Assembly: GCA_038226305.1 (NCBI GenBank)
Contig: JBBRQN010000002.1
Span: 186,001 to 250,000 of the forward strand
DNA from: JASLDZ01 sp038226305
GTDB taxonomy: Bacteria > Pseudomonadota > Alphaproteobacteria > Caulobacterales > Caulobacteraceae
Direction: 5' to 3'
Length of the DNA stretch: 64,000 nucleotides
The notes beneath the pieces were generated by a model, which saw only the letters and a list, made by a program, of their open reading frames with translations, was not told where the DNA came from and ran no database searches. Below, one piece after another: positions 19,004-27,482 of this stretch; within the stretch, counting starts at the first letter, position 1, and each line of letters begins with the position of its first letter. Position numbers and translations under genes: made by a program.

Positions 19004-20125
19004 TCAACGCTTCTCCACGAACACTGTGCCCGCCGAATAGCCCGCCCCGAACGAGCAGATCAGGCCCTTCTCTCCGCTCGCGAAGCCGTCGTTGTGCTGG
19101 TGGAAGGCGATGATGGAGCCGGCGGAGGAGGTGTTGGCGTATTCGTCGAGGATGATCACGTTCTCCTCGCGCGTCGGGTCGCGGCCCAGCACTTTGCGGG
19201 CGATGTAGTCGTTCATGTTGATGTTGGCCTGGTGCAGCCACAGGCGCTTGAGGGCGGTGGGGTCGAGGCCAAGCGTGCCCGCGTGATCCACGATCATCTC
19301 GGAGACCATCGGCACCACGTCCTTGAACACCTTGCGGCCCTGCTGGACGAAGAGCTTGTCGGGCTGGGCAATGCCCTCGGGCGTGGCGCGGTTCAGGAAG
19401 CCGAAGTTGTTGCGGATGTTGTTGGAGAATACCGTCTTCAGCCGGGTGCCCAGGATGTTCCAGCCTTGGCCGGGGGTCGCGTCCTCCTCGCGCTCCACGA
19501 TCACGGCTGTGGCGACGTCGCCGAAGATGAAGTGGCTGTCGCGGTCGCGGAAGTTCAGGTGGCCGGAGCAGATCTCCGGGTTCACCATGAGCACGGCGCG
19601 GGCCGATCCGGCGGCGATGTAATCGGCGGCGGTCTTGATGCCGAAGGTGGCGCTGGAGCACGCCACGTTCATGTCGAAGGCGAAGCCCTCGATGCCCAGC
19701 GCCTGCTGAACCTCGATCGCCATGGCGGGGTAGGCGCGCTGCATGTTGGAGGCGGCGCAGAGCACGGCGTCGATCCGGCTGGCAGGCTTGCCCCATGCGG
19801 CGATGGCCTGCTTTGCGGCATCCACCGCCATCTCGGCCAGGATGGATATCTCTTCGTTGGAGCGTTCGGGCAGGCGGGGCGCCATCACGTCCGGATCGAT
19901 CACGCCTGACTTGTTGACCACGAACCGGCTCTTGATGCCGCTCGCCTTCTCGATGAACTCTGGCGAGGAGGGGGCCAGCGCCTCAACCTCGCCGGCTGCG
20001 ATCGCGTCGGCGTTGGCGGCGTTGAAGCGTTCGACGAAGCTGTTGAAGGCCTCCACCAGCTCGCTGTTCGAGATCGAATGCGGCGGGGTGTAGAGGCCGG
20101 TCGCGGCGATGACGGCGGTGTGCAA
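19004..20125 (-). CDS. FabH-like beta-ketoacyl-ACP synthase III
   Basis: This thiolase-fold condensing enzyme joins an acyl-CoA primer to malonyl-ACP or a related substrate. It has 373 residues, longer than classical FabH (about 320). The catalytic triad is visible as Cys 156 (NVACSSATFGI), His 298 (LWLHQANINM) and Asn 331 (EYANTSSAGS). The start is a TTG at 20125, since no ATG or GTG precedes the conserved TAVIAATGLYTPP opening. It is a stand-alone gene without other fab genes, so a role in specialised lipid or primer synthesis is as likely as housekeeping FabH. Confidence 0.88.
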   Translation of the reverse strand: MHTAVIAATGLYTPPHSISNSELVEAFNSFVERFNAANADAIAAGEVEALAPSSPEFIEKASGIKSRFVVNKSGVIDPDVMAPRLPERSNEEISILAEMAVDAAKQAIAAWGKPASRIDAVLCAASNMQRAYPAMAIEVQQALGIEGFAFDMNVACSSATFGIKTAADYIAAGSARAVLMVNPEICSGHLNFRDRDSHFIFGDVATAVIVEREEDATPGQGWNILGTRLKTVFSNNIRNNFGFLNRATPEGIAQPDKLFVQQGRKVFKDVVPMVSEMIVDHAGTLGLDPTALKRLWLHQANINMNDYIARKVLGRDPTREENVIILDEYANTSSAGSIIAFHQHNDGFASGEKGLICSFGAGYSAGTVFVEKR

Positions 20126-20230
20126 GGCGGTGATCGCTCTATCGGCACCGGGATCGCCCGGCGGAAGGTGCGCGGTCTAGCACGCTTCGCGGAGCTTTCA
20201 CGAAGCGCCCGGCTGCGGCAAGCTTGCGCG

Positions 20231-20650
20231 ATGGGTCTTGTGGTTCAGTTCCTGGGGTCGGCCGCGGCGATCGCGCTCCTGGTCGGGCTCGTGGCCTGGA
20301 CGCGGCGGGGGCGCGGCGATGCCGCGGGCGCGGGGCTCGACGGGGCGGGAAGGTTCGCCGAGGAGTTTCCCGGTTTGACTGTCCAAGAGCTGTGGATCGC
20401 GGCTGGCGGCGCGTCCGCCCTGGCCCACGCGGGAGACCGTGCGCTGATCGGCTGGCGGCTGGGCGACGGTGTGGTGACGCGGTCCGTGCCGTTCTCGCGC
20501 CTGCGCATCGCCCATCGCGGCCCCGGCCAGGTTGAGCTGAACCTCGACGAGCCCGGCCTGCCACGCTTGCGCTTCGTCGCCGACGAAGGCCCCTGGCCCC
20601 CCGGCGGCTGGACTGCGCGGGCACCCGGCGCGACAACGGCCGCCACATGA
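20231..20650 (+). CDS. Hypothetical membrane-anchored protein
   Basis: This 139-residue protein starts with a single transmembrane helix (residues 3-24, QFLGSAAAIALLVGLVAW) and a basic stop-transfer TRRGRG. A soluble, probably beta-rich domain follows that I do not recognise. Its stop overlaps the ATG of the sterol desaturase-like gene (ATGA), so it is translated together with that enzyme and may be an accessory subunit. GC content and codon use match the neighbours. Confidence 0.65.
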   Translation: MGLVVQFLGSAAAIALLVGLVAWTRRGRGDAAGAGLDGAGRFAEEFPGLTVQELWIAAGGASALAHAGDRALIGWRLGDGVVTRSVPFSRLRIAHRGPGQVELNLDEPGLPRLRFVADEGPWPPGGWTARAPGATTAAT

Positions 20651-21594
20651 ACCCCCTCCACGCCCCTTTCGACCCCGTGACCCTCGCCACGCCGTTCTTC
20701 GTACTGGCCGTGGTGCTGGAGGTCGTGCTCGCCCGGCTGGGCAAGGCGAAGGGAGCCTATGAGACCCGCGACACGCTGACCTCGCTGAGTCTCGGGCTCG
20801 GCTCGACGGTCGCGGGCCTCATGACCGGCGGCGTGATCTTCGCCGCCACCATTTGGGTGTGGAATCACCGGCTGTTCGACATCCCGATGACCGCCTGGTG
20901 GGCCTGGCTTGTGATCTTCCTCTTAGAGGATTTCACCTACTACTGGTTCCACCGCCTGAGCCATGAGCGGCGGTTCTGGTGGGCGAGCCATGTGAACCAC
21001 CACTCGTCGCAGCACTACAACCTCTCTACGGCCCTGCGGCAGACGTGGACGGGGGGGGTGAACGGCTCGTGGCTGTTATGGCTGCCGCTGGCATTTCTGG
21101 GCTTTCCGCCCGCGATGATCGCCATTCAGAAGGGCGTGAGCCTCGTCTACCAGTTCTGGATCCACACCGAGGCCATCGGTCGGCTGCCCACCCCGTTGGA
21201 GTTCATCTTCAACACGCCCTCGCACCACCGGGTTCATCACGCCCGCAACCCACGCTATCTCGACCGCAACTACGCGGGCATCCTGATCGTCTGGGACCGC
21301 ATGTTCGGCACCTTTGAACCGGAAGACGCGACCGAGCCTCCGCGCTATGGACTCGTGCATAACCTCGGCGATTTCAACATTCTGCGGGCGGCTTTTCACG
21401 AGTGGCGCGGCATCGGGCGCGACCTTCTGCGTGCGAAAAGCTGGCGCGAACGAGCGGGCTACCTCTTCGGCCCGCCGGGGTGGAGCCCGGACGGGTCTGG
21501 CGAGACGTCTGACGCGATCCGCACGGCCTGGCGCGCGCGGATCACCCCTCCCGCAGCAGCGGCAGCGACAGGCCCGAAGCCGCCCGTTCGGTGA
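20647..21594 (+). CDS. Sterol desaturase/fatty acid hydroxylase family protein
   Basis: This is an integral membrane di-iron oxygenase of the fatty acid hydroxylase superfamily, 315 residues. The eight-histidine signature is present: HRLSHE, HVNHHSSQHYN and HHRVHHARNPRYLD. At least four hydrophobic segments flank the motifs. The substrate could be a lipid A acyl chain, hopanoid, carotenoid or sterol-like lipid, and cannot be told from sequence. It is coupled to the preceding small membrane protein. The last 53 bases overlap, tail to tail, the Nudix gene on the other strand. Confidence 0.92.
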   Translation: MNPLHAPFDPVTLATPFFVLAVVLEVVLARLGKAKGAYETRDTLTSLSLGLGSTVAGLMTGGVIFAATIWVWNHRLFDIPMTAWWAWLVIFLLEDFTYYWFHRLSHERRFWWASHVNHHSSQHYNLSTALRQTWTGGVNGSWLLWLPLAFLGFPPAMIAIQKGVSLVYQFWIHTEAIGRLPTPLEFIFNTPSHHRVHHARNPRYLDRNYAGILIVWDRMFGTFEPEDATEPPRYGLVHNLGDFNILRAAFHEWRGIGRDLLRAKSWRERAGYLFGPPGWSPDGSGETSDAIRTAWRARITPPAAAAATGPKPPVR

Positions 21595-22522
21595 GGGTTT
21601 CGCGGCGAAAGCGGAACAGCTCGGCAGGGCGCCCGCCGGTGCCGGGATCGAGCACCCCCAGCCCTTCCACGAAGCCCGTGCGGTCCAGCCCCCGGCGGAA
21701 GTTCTGCTTGTGCAGGGAAACGCCTGCGATCGCCTCCACCGTTCGCTGCAGGGCGGAAAGCGTGAAGCGCTGCGGCATGAGCTCGAATACCACGGGGCGA
21801 TACTTGAGCTTGCCCCGCAGGCGCCCAAGCCCCGTGGCGAGGATGCGGCGGTGGTCGCTCATCATCGGGTCGCCCGCGGCGGGGAGGGCGGTCTGCGCGT
21901 CGTGGGCGGCGGTCAGGCTGGAGCGGGCGCGGTCTCGCGCGGCTTCGGGGGCGAGCCCGGCCTCGTAGATCAGCTCGAACCGGTCCAGCACCCGTTCCTC
22001 GTTCCAGCGCGCACCGTCCAGGGCGAACAGGAGCCGCAGGGTCGCGAGCCGGCCGGTGGAGAGCGCGCCGCCGGGGCGCGCGGCCCAAGCCCGCAGGCCC
22101 GGCTCGAGGGCGGAGAGGGCGGCGGGGCGGCCCTTGCGCCAGTCTTCCCAAGGGAAGAACCGCGTCCACGGCGACCACACGGTTTCGGGCGTATCCACCG
22201 CCTGGGGGGTCAGTGCCAGATAGCCGACGGAGATCACCCGGGCGGGCCTGTCCGCCGTCTGCCCCAGGTCGGCGAGGGGGGCGTCGCGACCCTCGTCGCC
22301 GAAGGTGTAGAGCTGCTCCACATAGCCCAGCTCGAACCCGGTCTGCTCGGTCACGAAGGCGCGCAGGGCCAGCTCGAAGGTGCGGTGCCCCGCGGGGTCG
22401 AACGAGCCGGAGGGGAGGGCTGCTGGGGCGCGAGGCGCGGGCTTTACTGTCAGCACCACAAGCTCGCCGTCGCGCATGGCGGCGACCACGGCGGAGAGCC
22501 CGATGGCGACGGGGGCCGCCAC
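21542..22522 (-). CDS. Nudix-like regulator with winged-helix tail (NadQ/NrtR-like)
   Basis: This 326-residue protein combines a Nudix fold (about 1-150) with a C-terminal winged-helix region (about 230-326) holding KLKYRPVVFELMPQRFTLSA and QNFRRGLD. This is the arrangement of NAD-responsive regulators such as NrtR. In the Nudix box region (ALRAFVTEQTGFEL) the first metal-binding Glu of the RExxEE core is Phe and the second pair is Glu-Gln, so hydrolysis is doubtful and a sensor role more likely. Alphaproteobacterial NadQ (COG4111, from memory) is the closest named match. The start is a GTG at 22522. It lies 9 bases downstream of a phosphatase gene. Confidence 0.78.
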   Translation of the reverse strand: MAAPVAIGLSAVVAAMRDGELVVLTVKPAPRAPAALPSGSFDPAGHRTFELALRAFVTEQTGFELGYVEQLYTFGDEGRDAPLADLGQTADRPARVISVGYLALTPQAVDTPETVWSPWTRFFPWEDWRKGRPAALSALEPGLRAWAARPGGALSTGRLATLRLLFALDGARWNEERVLDRFELIYEAGLAPEAARDRARSSLTAAHDAQTALPAAGDPMMSDHRRILATGLGRLRGKLKYRPVVFELMPQRFTLSALQRTVEAIAGVSLHKQNFRRGLDRTGFVEGLGVLDPGTGGRPAELFRFRRETLTERAASGLSLPLLREG

Positions 22523-22531
22523 CCGGGGCCT

Positions 22532-23047
22532 CTAGAAGCGGGCGGGGATGTGGAAGGGCGTGGCCGACTCGGCGAAGTCGGCATCGCCCATGCCGGCCAC
22601 GGCGGCGCTCATGCGGCCTTCGCGCGCCAGCCGGGCGTCTGCCAGGGCCACGATGCGGCGGTTGGGCGAGGCGGTGGGCGAGGCGCGACGCAGGGCGCGG
22701 GCGATGTCGGCCTCGGGCGCCTGCGGGTTGCGGGCGCAGGCGATCACGAACGCCGCGGCGGTGGAGCGGCTGATGCCCGCCCAGCAGTGGATCAGGATCG
22801 GGCTCTCCCCGTCCCAGTCTTTTGCGAACGCCAGAAGGTCTTCGACGGTTGCAGCGCTGGGGGCGGTGAGGCCTTCGATCTCCTCGTCGATGTCGTTCAC
22901 CTCCAGCCGCAGCATCCGCTCGTGCGCCACCCCGTCCGGGCGCGCGGGCAGGGAGCCGGGTGAGAGAAGGGTGATCAGGTGCGACGGGCCGCGCCTGGCG
23001 ATCTCGTCGGGAACGGCGGCCAGGGAGCAGACGGCGATCTGGGGCAT
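22532..23047 (-). CDS. Tyrosine phosphatase-like protein
   Basis: This 171-residue cytosolic protein has the dual-specificity/tyrosine phosphatase loop HCWAGISRSTAA, that is Cys-x5-Arg followed by Ser-Thr, at about residues 86-97. The upstream Asp of DWDGESPILI may be the general acid region. Homologues are widespread in alphaproteobacteria as a protein-tyrosine-phosphatase of unknown substrate. It sits in a co-directional run HD hydrolase, phosphatase, Nudix regulator with gaps of 17 and 9 bases, so an operon linked to nucleotide metabolism is plausible. Confidence 0.86.
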   Translation of the reverse strand: MPQIAVCSLAAVPDEIARRGPSHLITLLSPGSLPARPDGVAHERMLRLEVNDIDEEIEGLTAPSAATVEDLLAFAKDWDGESPILIHCWAGISRSTAAAFVIACARNPQAPEADIARALRRASPTASPNRRIVALADARLAREGRMSAAVAGMGDADFAESATPFHIPARF

Positions 23048-23064
23048 GGCTGCAGCTTCTACCC

Positions 23065-23727
23065 CTATTCGGTGGCGAAGGCCGAGTCGGTCTCGACTGC
23101 GCTCAGGGCATCCATCAGAAGCGCGAACCGCTCCAGATAGCGCGTCTGGGCGAGGGAGGCGGGTTCAGGGGAAACCTCCACCCGCAGGCCCTGCGGCGGC
23201 TCGCCGAACAGGGCGCGGGCTTCGGTCACCGAGAAACCCGCCAGATGCACGGCCTCATAGTAGGCGCTCACCCGGTCGGCCGCCTTGATCAGCGCCTTGA
23301 TCGGCGCGGGAGACGTGGGCGGCAGGCCGAAGCGCAGGTGCACCGCAGTCTCTAGCCTCGCCTCGAAGTCCTTGTAGTTGATCCCGAGCGCCGCCTTGAA
23401 GGGCGAGATCATGTCCCCGATCACATACTCGGAAGCGTCGTGCAGCAGCGCCGCCAGCCGCCACTTCGGTGAGAGGCCCGGCTGCAGATGCGCCGCCACA
23501 TCCTCGACCACCACGGAATGCTGGGCGACGGAAAAGGCGTGCTCGCCAATGGTCTGCCCGTTCCAGCGGGCCACCCGGGCGAGGCCGTGGGCGATGTCCT
23601 CGATCTCCACGTCTAGCGGGGAGGGATCGATGAGGTTCAGGCGCCGGCCAGACAGCATCCGCTGCCAGGCGCGGGGCTCAGGGGGGCGGGCGGGAGACCT
23701 TGGGGAGCGAGCGGAGGCTCTGGCCAC
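23065..23727 (-). CDS. HD-domain phosphohydrolase (YfbR-like)
   Basis: This is a metal-dependent phosphohydrolase of 220 residues. The HD motifs are visible: EHAFSVAQHSVVV (first His), LLHDASEYVIGDM (HD pair) and KAADRVSAYYE (final Asp). The pattern with WNGQTIGEHAFSV is typical of YfbR-like 5'-deoxynucleotidases or HD family hydrolases. The start is a GTG at 23727, giving an Arg/Pro-rich N-terminal tail before the conserved RAWQRMLSGRRLNLIDPSP. It is first in a three-gene run with the phosphatase and Nudix genes. Confidence 0.88.
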   Translation of the reverse strand: MARASARSPRSPARPPEPRAWQRMLSGRRLNLIDPSPLDVEIEDIAHGLARVARWNGQTIGEHAFSVAQHSVVVEDVAAHLQPGLSPKWRLAALLHDASEYVIGDMISPFKAALGINYKDFEARLETAVHLRFGLPPTSPAPIKALIKAADRVSAYYEAVHLAGFSVTEARALFGEPPQGLRVEVSPEPASLAQTRYLERFALLMDALSAVETDSAFATE

Positions 23728-23797
23728 CTGATGGGCTCCTGACGACGGCAGACGTGACGCGCCGTGTCGCCTATCCGTGCCCGCGGATCAACGCGGC

Positions 23798-24589
23798 TCA
23801 GCGATTGGAGACGTTGCGATCCACCAGCCGGCGCAGGTCGCGATACCGGTCCCGGCCGTGGTGATCCTCGTCGTCTGTCGACCGGGAGGTCTCGACGCCC
23901 AGCACCAGCGGGCCACCCACGGGGCCCCGGGCGACGTAGCCGGCGGCGTGGTGACCCTGTGGCCCGGCGGTCTCCGAAGCCAGGAGGTAGCTCGCGTCGA
24001 TGGACCGCTTGCCGAAGAAGCCGCCCTTGATCTCCACGCCCTTGTCGTGGGCGTTGATGACGGCGGTCTTGCCATTCCAACCCCCGTGGATCACCGCGCC
24101 CTTGCCCCGGGCGTCGATGTCTTGCCCGAAGGCGCGGATGTGGGCGCCGTCGTGGCCCTCCGTGTCGATGTGGATGCCGGGCAGGTTGATGGTCACGTGC
24201 TGCCGGCGACCCTTGTCTTCCTCGGTGGTGTTGGCGTGGTCTGTGGCGGTCGCGACCTCCTGATCGGGAACGGCTGCGGGCACCTGCGCCTTCAGCTCGG
24301 CCTCGGGTGCGTTCAGGGCGGCCTGGGCGTCGGTGCCGTTCAGGTCGAGGAGGCTCAGCCGCGCCTCGCGGCCGTCGGTGTCTGTGTAGCGGCAGCTGCG
24401 GCCGTTGGCGGCCACTTCGATGCGGTTCAGAGCGCCCTCGTGCTCCGGACAGGCGAGCCGCGCTCCGACCGACACGGCATGATCGGAATGATTGCGCCCC
24501 TTGCCCAAGGGCGCCGGGTGGCACGCAGTCAGCAAGAGGGCGCTGAAACCCGCGAGGGCGACCGGCGTTTTGGTTCGGCTGAGGCGCAT
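23798..24589 (-). CDS. Lipoprotein of an undescribed family, paralogue A
   Basis: This 263-residue lipoprotein has lipobox LLLTAC with the lipidated Cys at residue 23. The mature protein has a conserved pair of cysteines in ARLACPEHEGAL and GRSCRYTDTDG. A middle segment (INLPGIHIDTEG) and a C-terminal GYVARGPVGGPLV block follow, with a charged tail. The gene at 25665-26447 shares all these blocks in the same order, so the two are paralogues. An in-frame GTG at 24628 is less likely than the ATG at 24589 because it would lengthen the signal peptide. I do not recognise the family. A divergent SDR gene lies upstream. Confidence 0.75.
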   Translation of the reverse strand: MRLSRTKTPVALAGFSALLLTACHPAPLGKGRNHSDHAVSVGARLACPEHEGALNRIEVAANGRSCRYTDTDGREARLSLLDLNGTDAQAALNAPEAELKAQVPAAVPDQEVATATDHANTTEEDKGRRQHVTINLPGIHIDTEGHDGAHIRAFGQDIDARGKGAVIHGGWNGKTAVINAHDKGVEIKGGFFGKRSIDASYLLASETAGPQGHHAAGYVARGPVGGPLVLGVETSRSTDDEDHHGRDRYRDLRRLVDRNVSNR

Positions 24590-24717
24590 GGGCGATCCGG
24601 GTCGGGTGTTCGTTTGATCTGGAGCCACCCATCTGTCGCCCCGGCTCTTGCGGCGACAAGTGAATTCGGGGCAACCCGCCTGTGAGGGCGGGTGCCCGCT
24701 CGAGGGGAACCAGGGTC

Positions 24718-25629
24718 ATGGGCTGGACGGCGCGCGACATGCCGGGGCTGGCGGGAAAGCGCGCCGTGGTCACCGGCGCCACCAGCGGTCTGGGCTTCGA
24801 AACGGCAGCGGCCCTTGCGGCCGCCGGGGCCGAGGTGGTGCTCGTGGGGCGTGACGAGGCGCGCGGCGCGGCCGCCATCGCCCGGCTGCGCGGCCGGGCC
24901 GGGCGCGAGCTCCTGCGCTTCGAGGCCTGCGACCTGGGCGATCTGGTCAGCGTGAAGCGGCTGGCCGCCCACCTCGCGGCGGGAGCGCCGATCGACATCC
25001 TGGTGAACAATGCCGGCGTCATGGCCCCACCCCTTCGCCGTACGACCCCCCAGGGCTTCGAGCTGCAGATGGCGGTGAACTTCCTCGGTCACTTCGCCCT
25101 GACCGGCTGGCTCCTGCCCCGGCTGCAGGCCGGGCGAGGCGCGCGGGTGGTCAACCTGTCGAGCCTCGCCCACATGACCGGCGAGATCGACTTCGACGAC
25201 TTCCAAAGCGAGGCCTATTCGCCCTTCAAAGCCTATGCCCGGTCGAAGGCGGCGATGCTGATGTTCAGCCTGGCGATGCAGCGCCGTGCCCGGGAGCGCG
25301 GCTGGCCCGTCACCGCCTATGCCGCCCACCCCGGTTGGGCGCAGACCGGGCTGATGGCCGCCGAGCCGCAGACGCAGGATCTCTTGAAGGGCGCGATCCG
25401 GTTTCTGTCGCCCGTCATGGGGCAGTCCGCAGCCGAGGGGGCCCTGCCGACCCTGTTCGCCGCCGCCGCTCCCCAGGCTGTGCCCGGCACCTACTACGGG
25501 CCGGATGGGCTGGGCGAACTGCGCGGATCCCCCACGCCCGCCAAGATCGCCCCCTTCGCCCGGGACGAAGCCGCGCAGGACCGGTTGTGGCAGCTGGCCG
25601 AAACCGCCGCGGGCATACGCTTCGGCTGA
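24718..25629 (+). CDS. SDR family oxidoreductase (retinol dehydrogenase-like)
   Basis: This is an NADP-preferring short-chain dehydrogenase, 303 residues. It has TGATSGLGFETAAALAAAG at the nucleotide site, an Arg after the second strand (VGRDEA), NNAGVMAPP, the catalytic Ser in NLSSLAHMTG and the Tyr/Lys in YARSKAAM. Its length and C-terminal part fit retinol dehydrogenase-like or protochlorophyllide reductase-like SDRs. The ATG at 24718 follows a good GAGGGGA site. It lies between the two paralogous lipoprotein genes but on the opposite strand. Confidence 0.92.
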   Translation: MGWTARDMPGLAGKRAVVTGATSGLGFETAAALAAAGAEVVLVGRDEARGAAAIARLRGRAGRELLRFEACDLGDLVSVKRLAAHLAAGAPIDILVNNAGVMAPPLRRTTPQGFELQMAVNFLGHFALTGWLLPRLQAGRGARVVNLSSLAHMTGEIDFDDFQSEAYSPFKAYARSKAAMLMFSLAMQRRARERGWPVTAYAAHPGWAQTGLMAAEPQTQDLLKGAIRFLSPVMGQSAAEGALPTLFAAAAPQAVPGTYYGPDGLGELRGSPTPAKIAPFARDEAAQDRLWQLAETAAGIRFG

Positions 25630-25664
25630 CGGAAACCCGTGCGCTGCCGCCCCTGGTCGTCAGA

Positions 25665-26447
25665 TCAGGCGGGTTTGACGTTCAGCTTCATCAGCTGGTC
25701 CACGTCGTCGTCGTGCCGATCGCCCTTGTCGAAGCCGTGGTCGCCCTTGGCGTAGCGGAAGGTGGCGACCACGAGCTTGCCCTGCGGCGGACCCTTGGCG
25801 ACGTAACCGACCACGTGGAAGCCCTGCGACGAGGGCTTGCCGCCCACCAGCACGTAGACGAGCTCCACGCCGCGATCCTTGGCGGGGGTGGCCGACGCCG
25901 CGGCCGCCTTGTCGTCGTCGTCCTGATCGTCGGCCTTGTCTGTCTTGGTCTTGTCGGAGTCGATGGTCATGCCCATCAGGCGCACGTGCGACTTGCCGCC
26001 GCTCTCGTCCACGTGGAGGAACGGCATGTCGACCTTGGTGGACTTGTTCCCCGTGGCGTCGCGGTCCGTGATCACCTGGATCGTGGCCTTCTGGGCCACG
26101 CCCGGAAGCTCGCCGTCGAGTTCGGCGCGCAGGGGTGCGAGCGCGGCCTTCGCGTCTCCGGCGTTGTCGGTCAGCGCCAGGTGCACGAGGCCCTTTTCCG
26201 ACTTGTAATCGCAGCTGCCGCCGTCGGCCGCCGCGCCGGTGCGGGTGAGCGAGCCCACCTCGGCCGGACACTCCAGCTTGTCGGAGACCGAGACGGCGCC
26301 CGGCATGGCCTCCGATGTGGCCACATGCACGCCGCCACCGCCGCCGCCCGCGAAGTTCGCCTGAGCAAGCGGCTTAGGGTTGCAGGCGGCTAGGCCCCCC
26401 ACGGTCACGAGGCCGAGGACGAGGGCGGGAAGGCTGGCCGTGCGCAT
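25665..26447 (-). CDS. Lipoprotein of an undescribed family, paralogue B
   Basis: This 260-residue lipoprotein has lipobox GLAAC (Cys at residue 22) followed by NPKPLAQ and a poly-Gly stretch. It shares with the gene at 23798-24589 the cysteine blocks KLECPAEVGSL and GGSCDYKSEKG, the P-x-L-H-V-D segment and GYVAKGPPQGKLVVATFRYA. An Asp/Lys-rich insertion (DKADDQDDDDK) is specific to this copy, as is the Asp/His-rich end. A good AGGAG lies upstream of the ATG. The role is unknown; a periplasmic or outer-membrane anchored position is implied by the lipobox. Confidence 0.78.
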   Translation of the reverse strand: MRTASLPALVLGLVTVGGLAACNPKPLAQANFAGGGGGGVHVATSEAMPGAVSVSDKLECPAEVGSLTRTGAAADGGSCDYKSEKGLVHLALTDNAGDAKAALAPLRAELDGELPGVAQKATIQVITDRDATGNKSTKVDMPFLHVDESGGKSHVRLMGMTIDSDKTKTDKADDQDDDDKAAAASATPAKDRGVELVYVLVGGKPSSQGFHVVGYVAKGPPQGKLVVATFRYAKGDHGFDKGDRHDDDVDQLMKLNVKPA

Positions 26448-26529
26448 CTTGGGAACTCCTGATCGTTGGCCCGAGGGTCAGCCGAAGCGGTGGATCAGGC
26501 CAGTGAATTCGCGGTAACGGCCGCCGAGC

Positions 26530-27396
26530 CTACATGCCGGGGCGGATCGTCTCCCGCCGCGCGAGGAACGCCAGCCGCTCGAACAGGTGCACGTCCTGCT
26601 CGTTCTTGAGGAGGGCGCCGTGCAGGGGCGGGATCAGCTTGGCGGGGTCGCGCTCGCGCAGCACGCTCTCGTCGATGTCCTCCACCAGGAGCAGTTTCAG
26701 CCAGTCGAGAAGTTCGGAGGTGGAGGGCTTCTTCTTCAGCCCAGGCGCTTTGCGGATATCGTAGAAGATCTTCAGAGCCTCGGCCACGAGCTTGGGCTTG
26801 ATGCCGGGGAAGTGTACCTCGACGATCGACCGCATGGTCTCGTCGTCGGGGAAGCGGATGTAATGAAAGAAGCAGCGGCGCAGGAACGCGTCCGGCAATT
26901 CCTTCTCGTTGTTGGAGGTGATGATCACCACGGGGCGGATCACCGCCTTGATCGTCTCGTCGGTCTCGTAGACGTAGAATTCCATCCGATCGAGCTCCTG
27001 CAGGAGGTCGTTGGGGAATTCGATGTCTGCCTTGTCGATCTCGTCGATGAGCAGAACCGGGCGGGCCGGGGCGTCGAACGCTTCCCACAGCTTGCCGCGC
27101 TTGATGTAGTTCTTCACGTCCTTCACCCGGGCATCGCCCAGCTGGCTGTCGCGCAGGCGGGTGACGGCGTCGTATTCGTAGAGCCCCTGCTGGGCCTTGG
27201 TGGTGGACTTGATGTGCCAGGTGAGGAGCGGCGCCCCCAGCGACTTGGCGATCTCATAGGCGAGAACCGTCTTGCCGGTGCCGGGCTCGCCCTTGATCAG
27301 CAGCGGGCGCTCCAGGGCGATGGCTGCGTTCACGGCCACCTTCAGGTCGTCGGTCGCGATGTAGTTTTCGGTGCCCTCGAAGCGACGGTCAGCCAT
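26530..27396 (-). CDS. MoxR-family AAA+ ATPase
   Basis: This is a chaperone-like AAA+ ATPase of the MoxR group, 288 residues. Walker A is GEPGTGKT, Walker B is LLIDEIDKAD, and sensor 1 is IITSNNEKELPDAFLRR. The C-terminal lid helix bundle is present. MoxR proteins usually mature metalloenzymes or complexes together with a VWA-domain protein. No VWA gene is adjacent on the downstream side within this window (the next downstream gene is the lipoprotein). The upstream gene on the same strand, a membrane glycosyltransferase, is 86 bases away. Confidence 0.92.
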   Translation of the reverse strand: MADRRFEGTENYIATDDLKVAVNAAIALERPLLIKGEPGTGKTVLAYEIAKSLGAPLLTWHIKSTTKAQQGLYEYDAVTRLRDSQLGDARVKDVKNYIKRGKLWEAFDAPARPVLLIDEIDKADIEFPNDLLQELDRMEFYVYETDETIKAVIRPVVIITSNNEKELPDAFLRRCFFHYIRFPDDETMRSIVEVHFPGIKPKLVAEALKIFYDIRKAPGLKKKPSTSELLDWLKLLLVEDIDESVLRERDPAKLIPPLHGALLKNEQDVHLFERLAFLARRETIRPGM

Positions 27397-27482
27397 TCAG
27401 CGATCCTTGGAGCCTGCGCCCTGCGGCGGCGTCATTGTACGTCGCACACCGTAGAGACGCAGCGCCCGCGCGCCAAGCCGCC

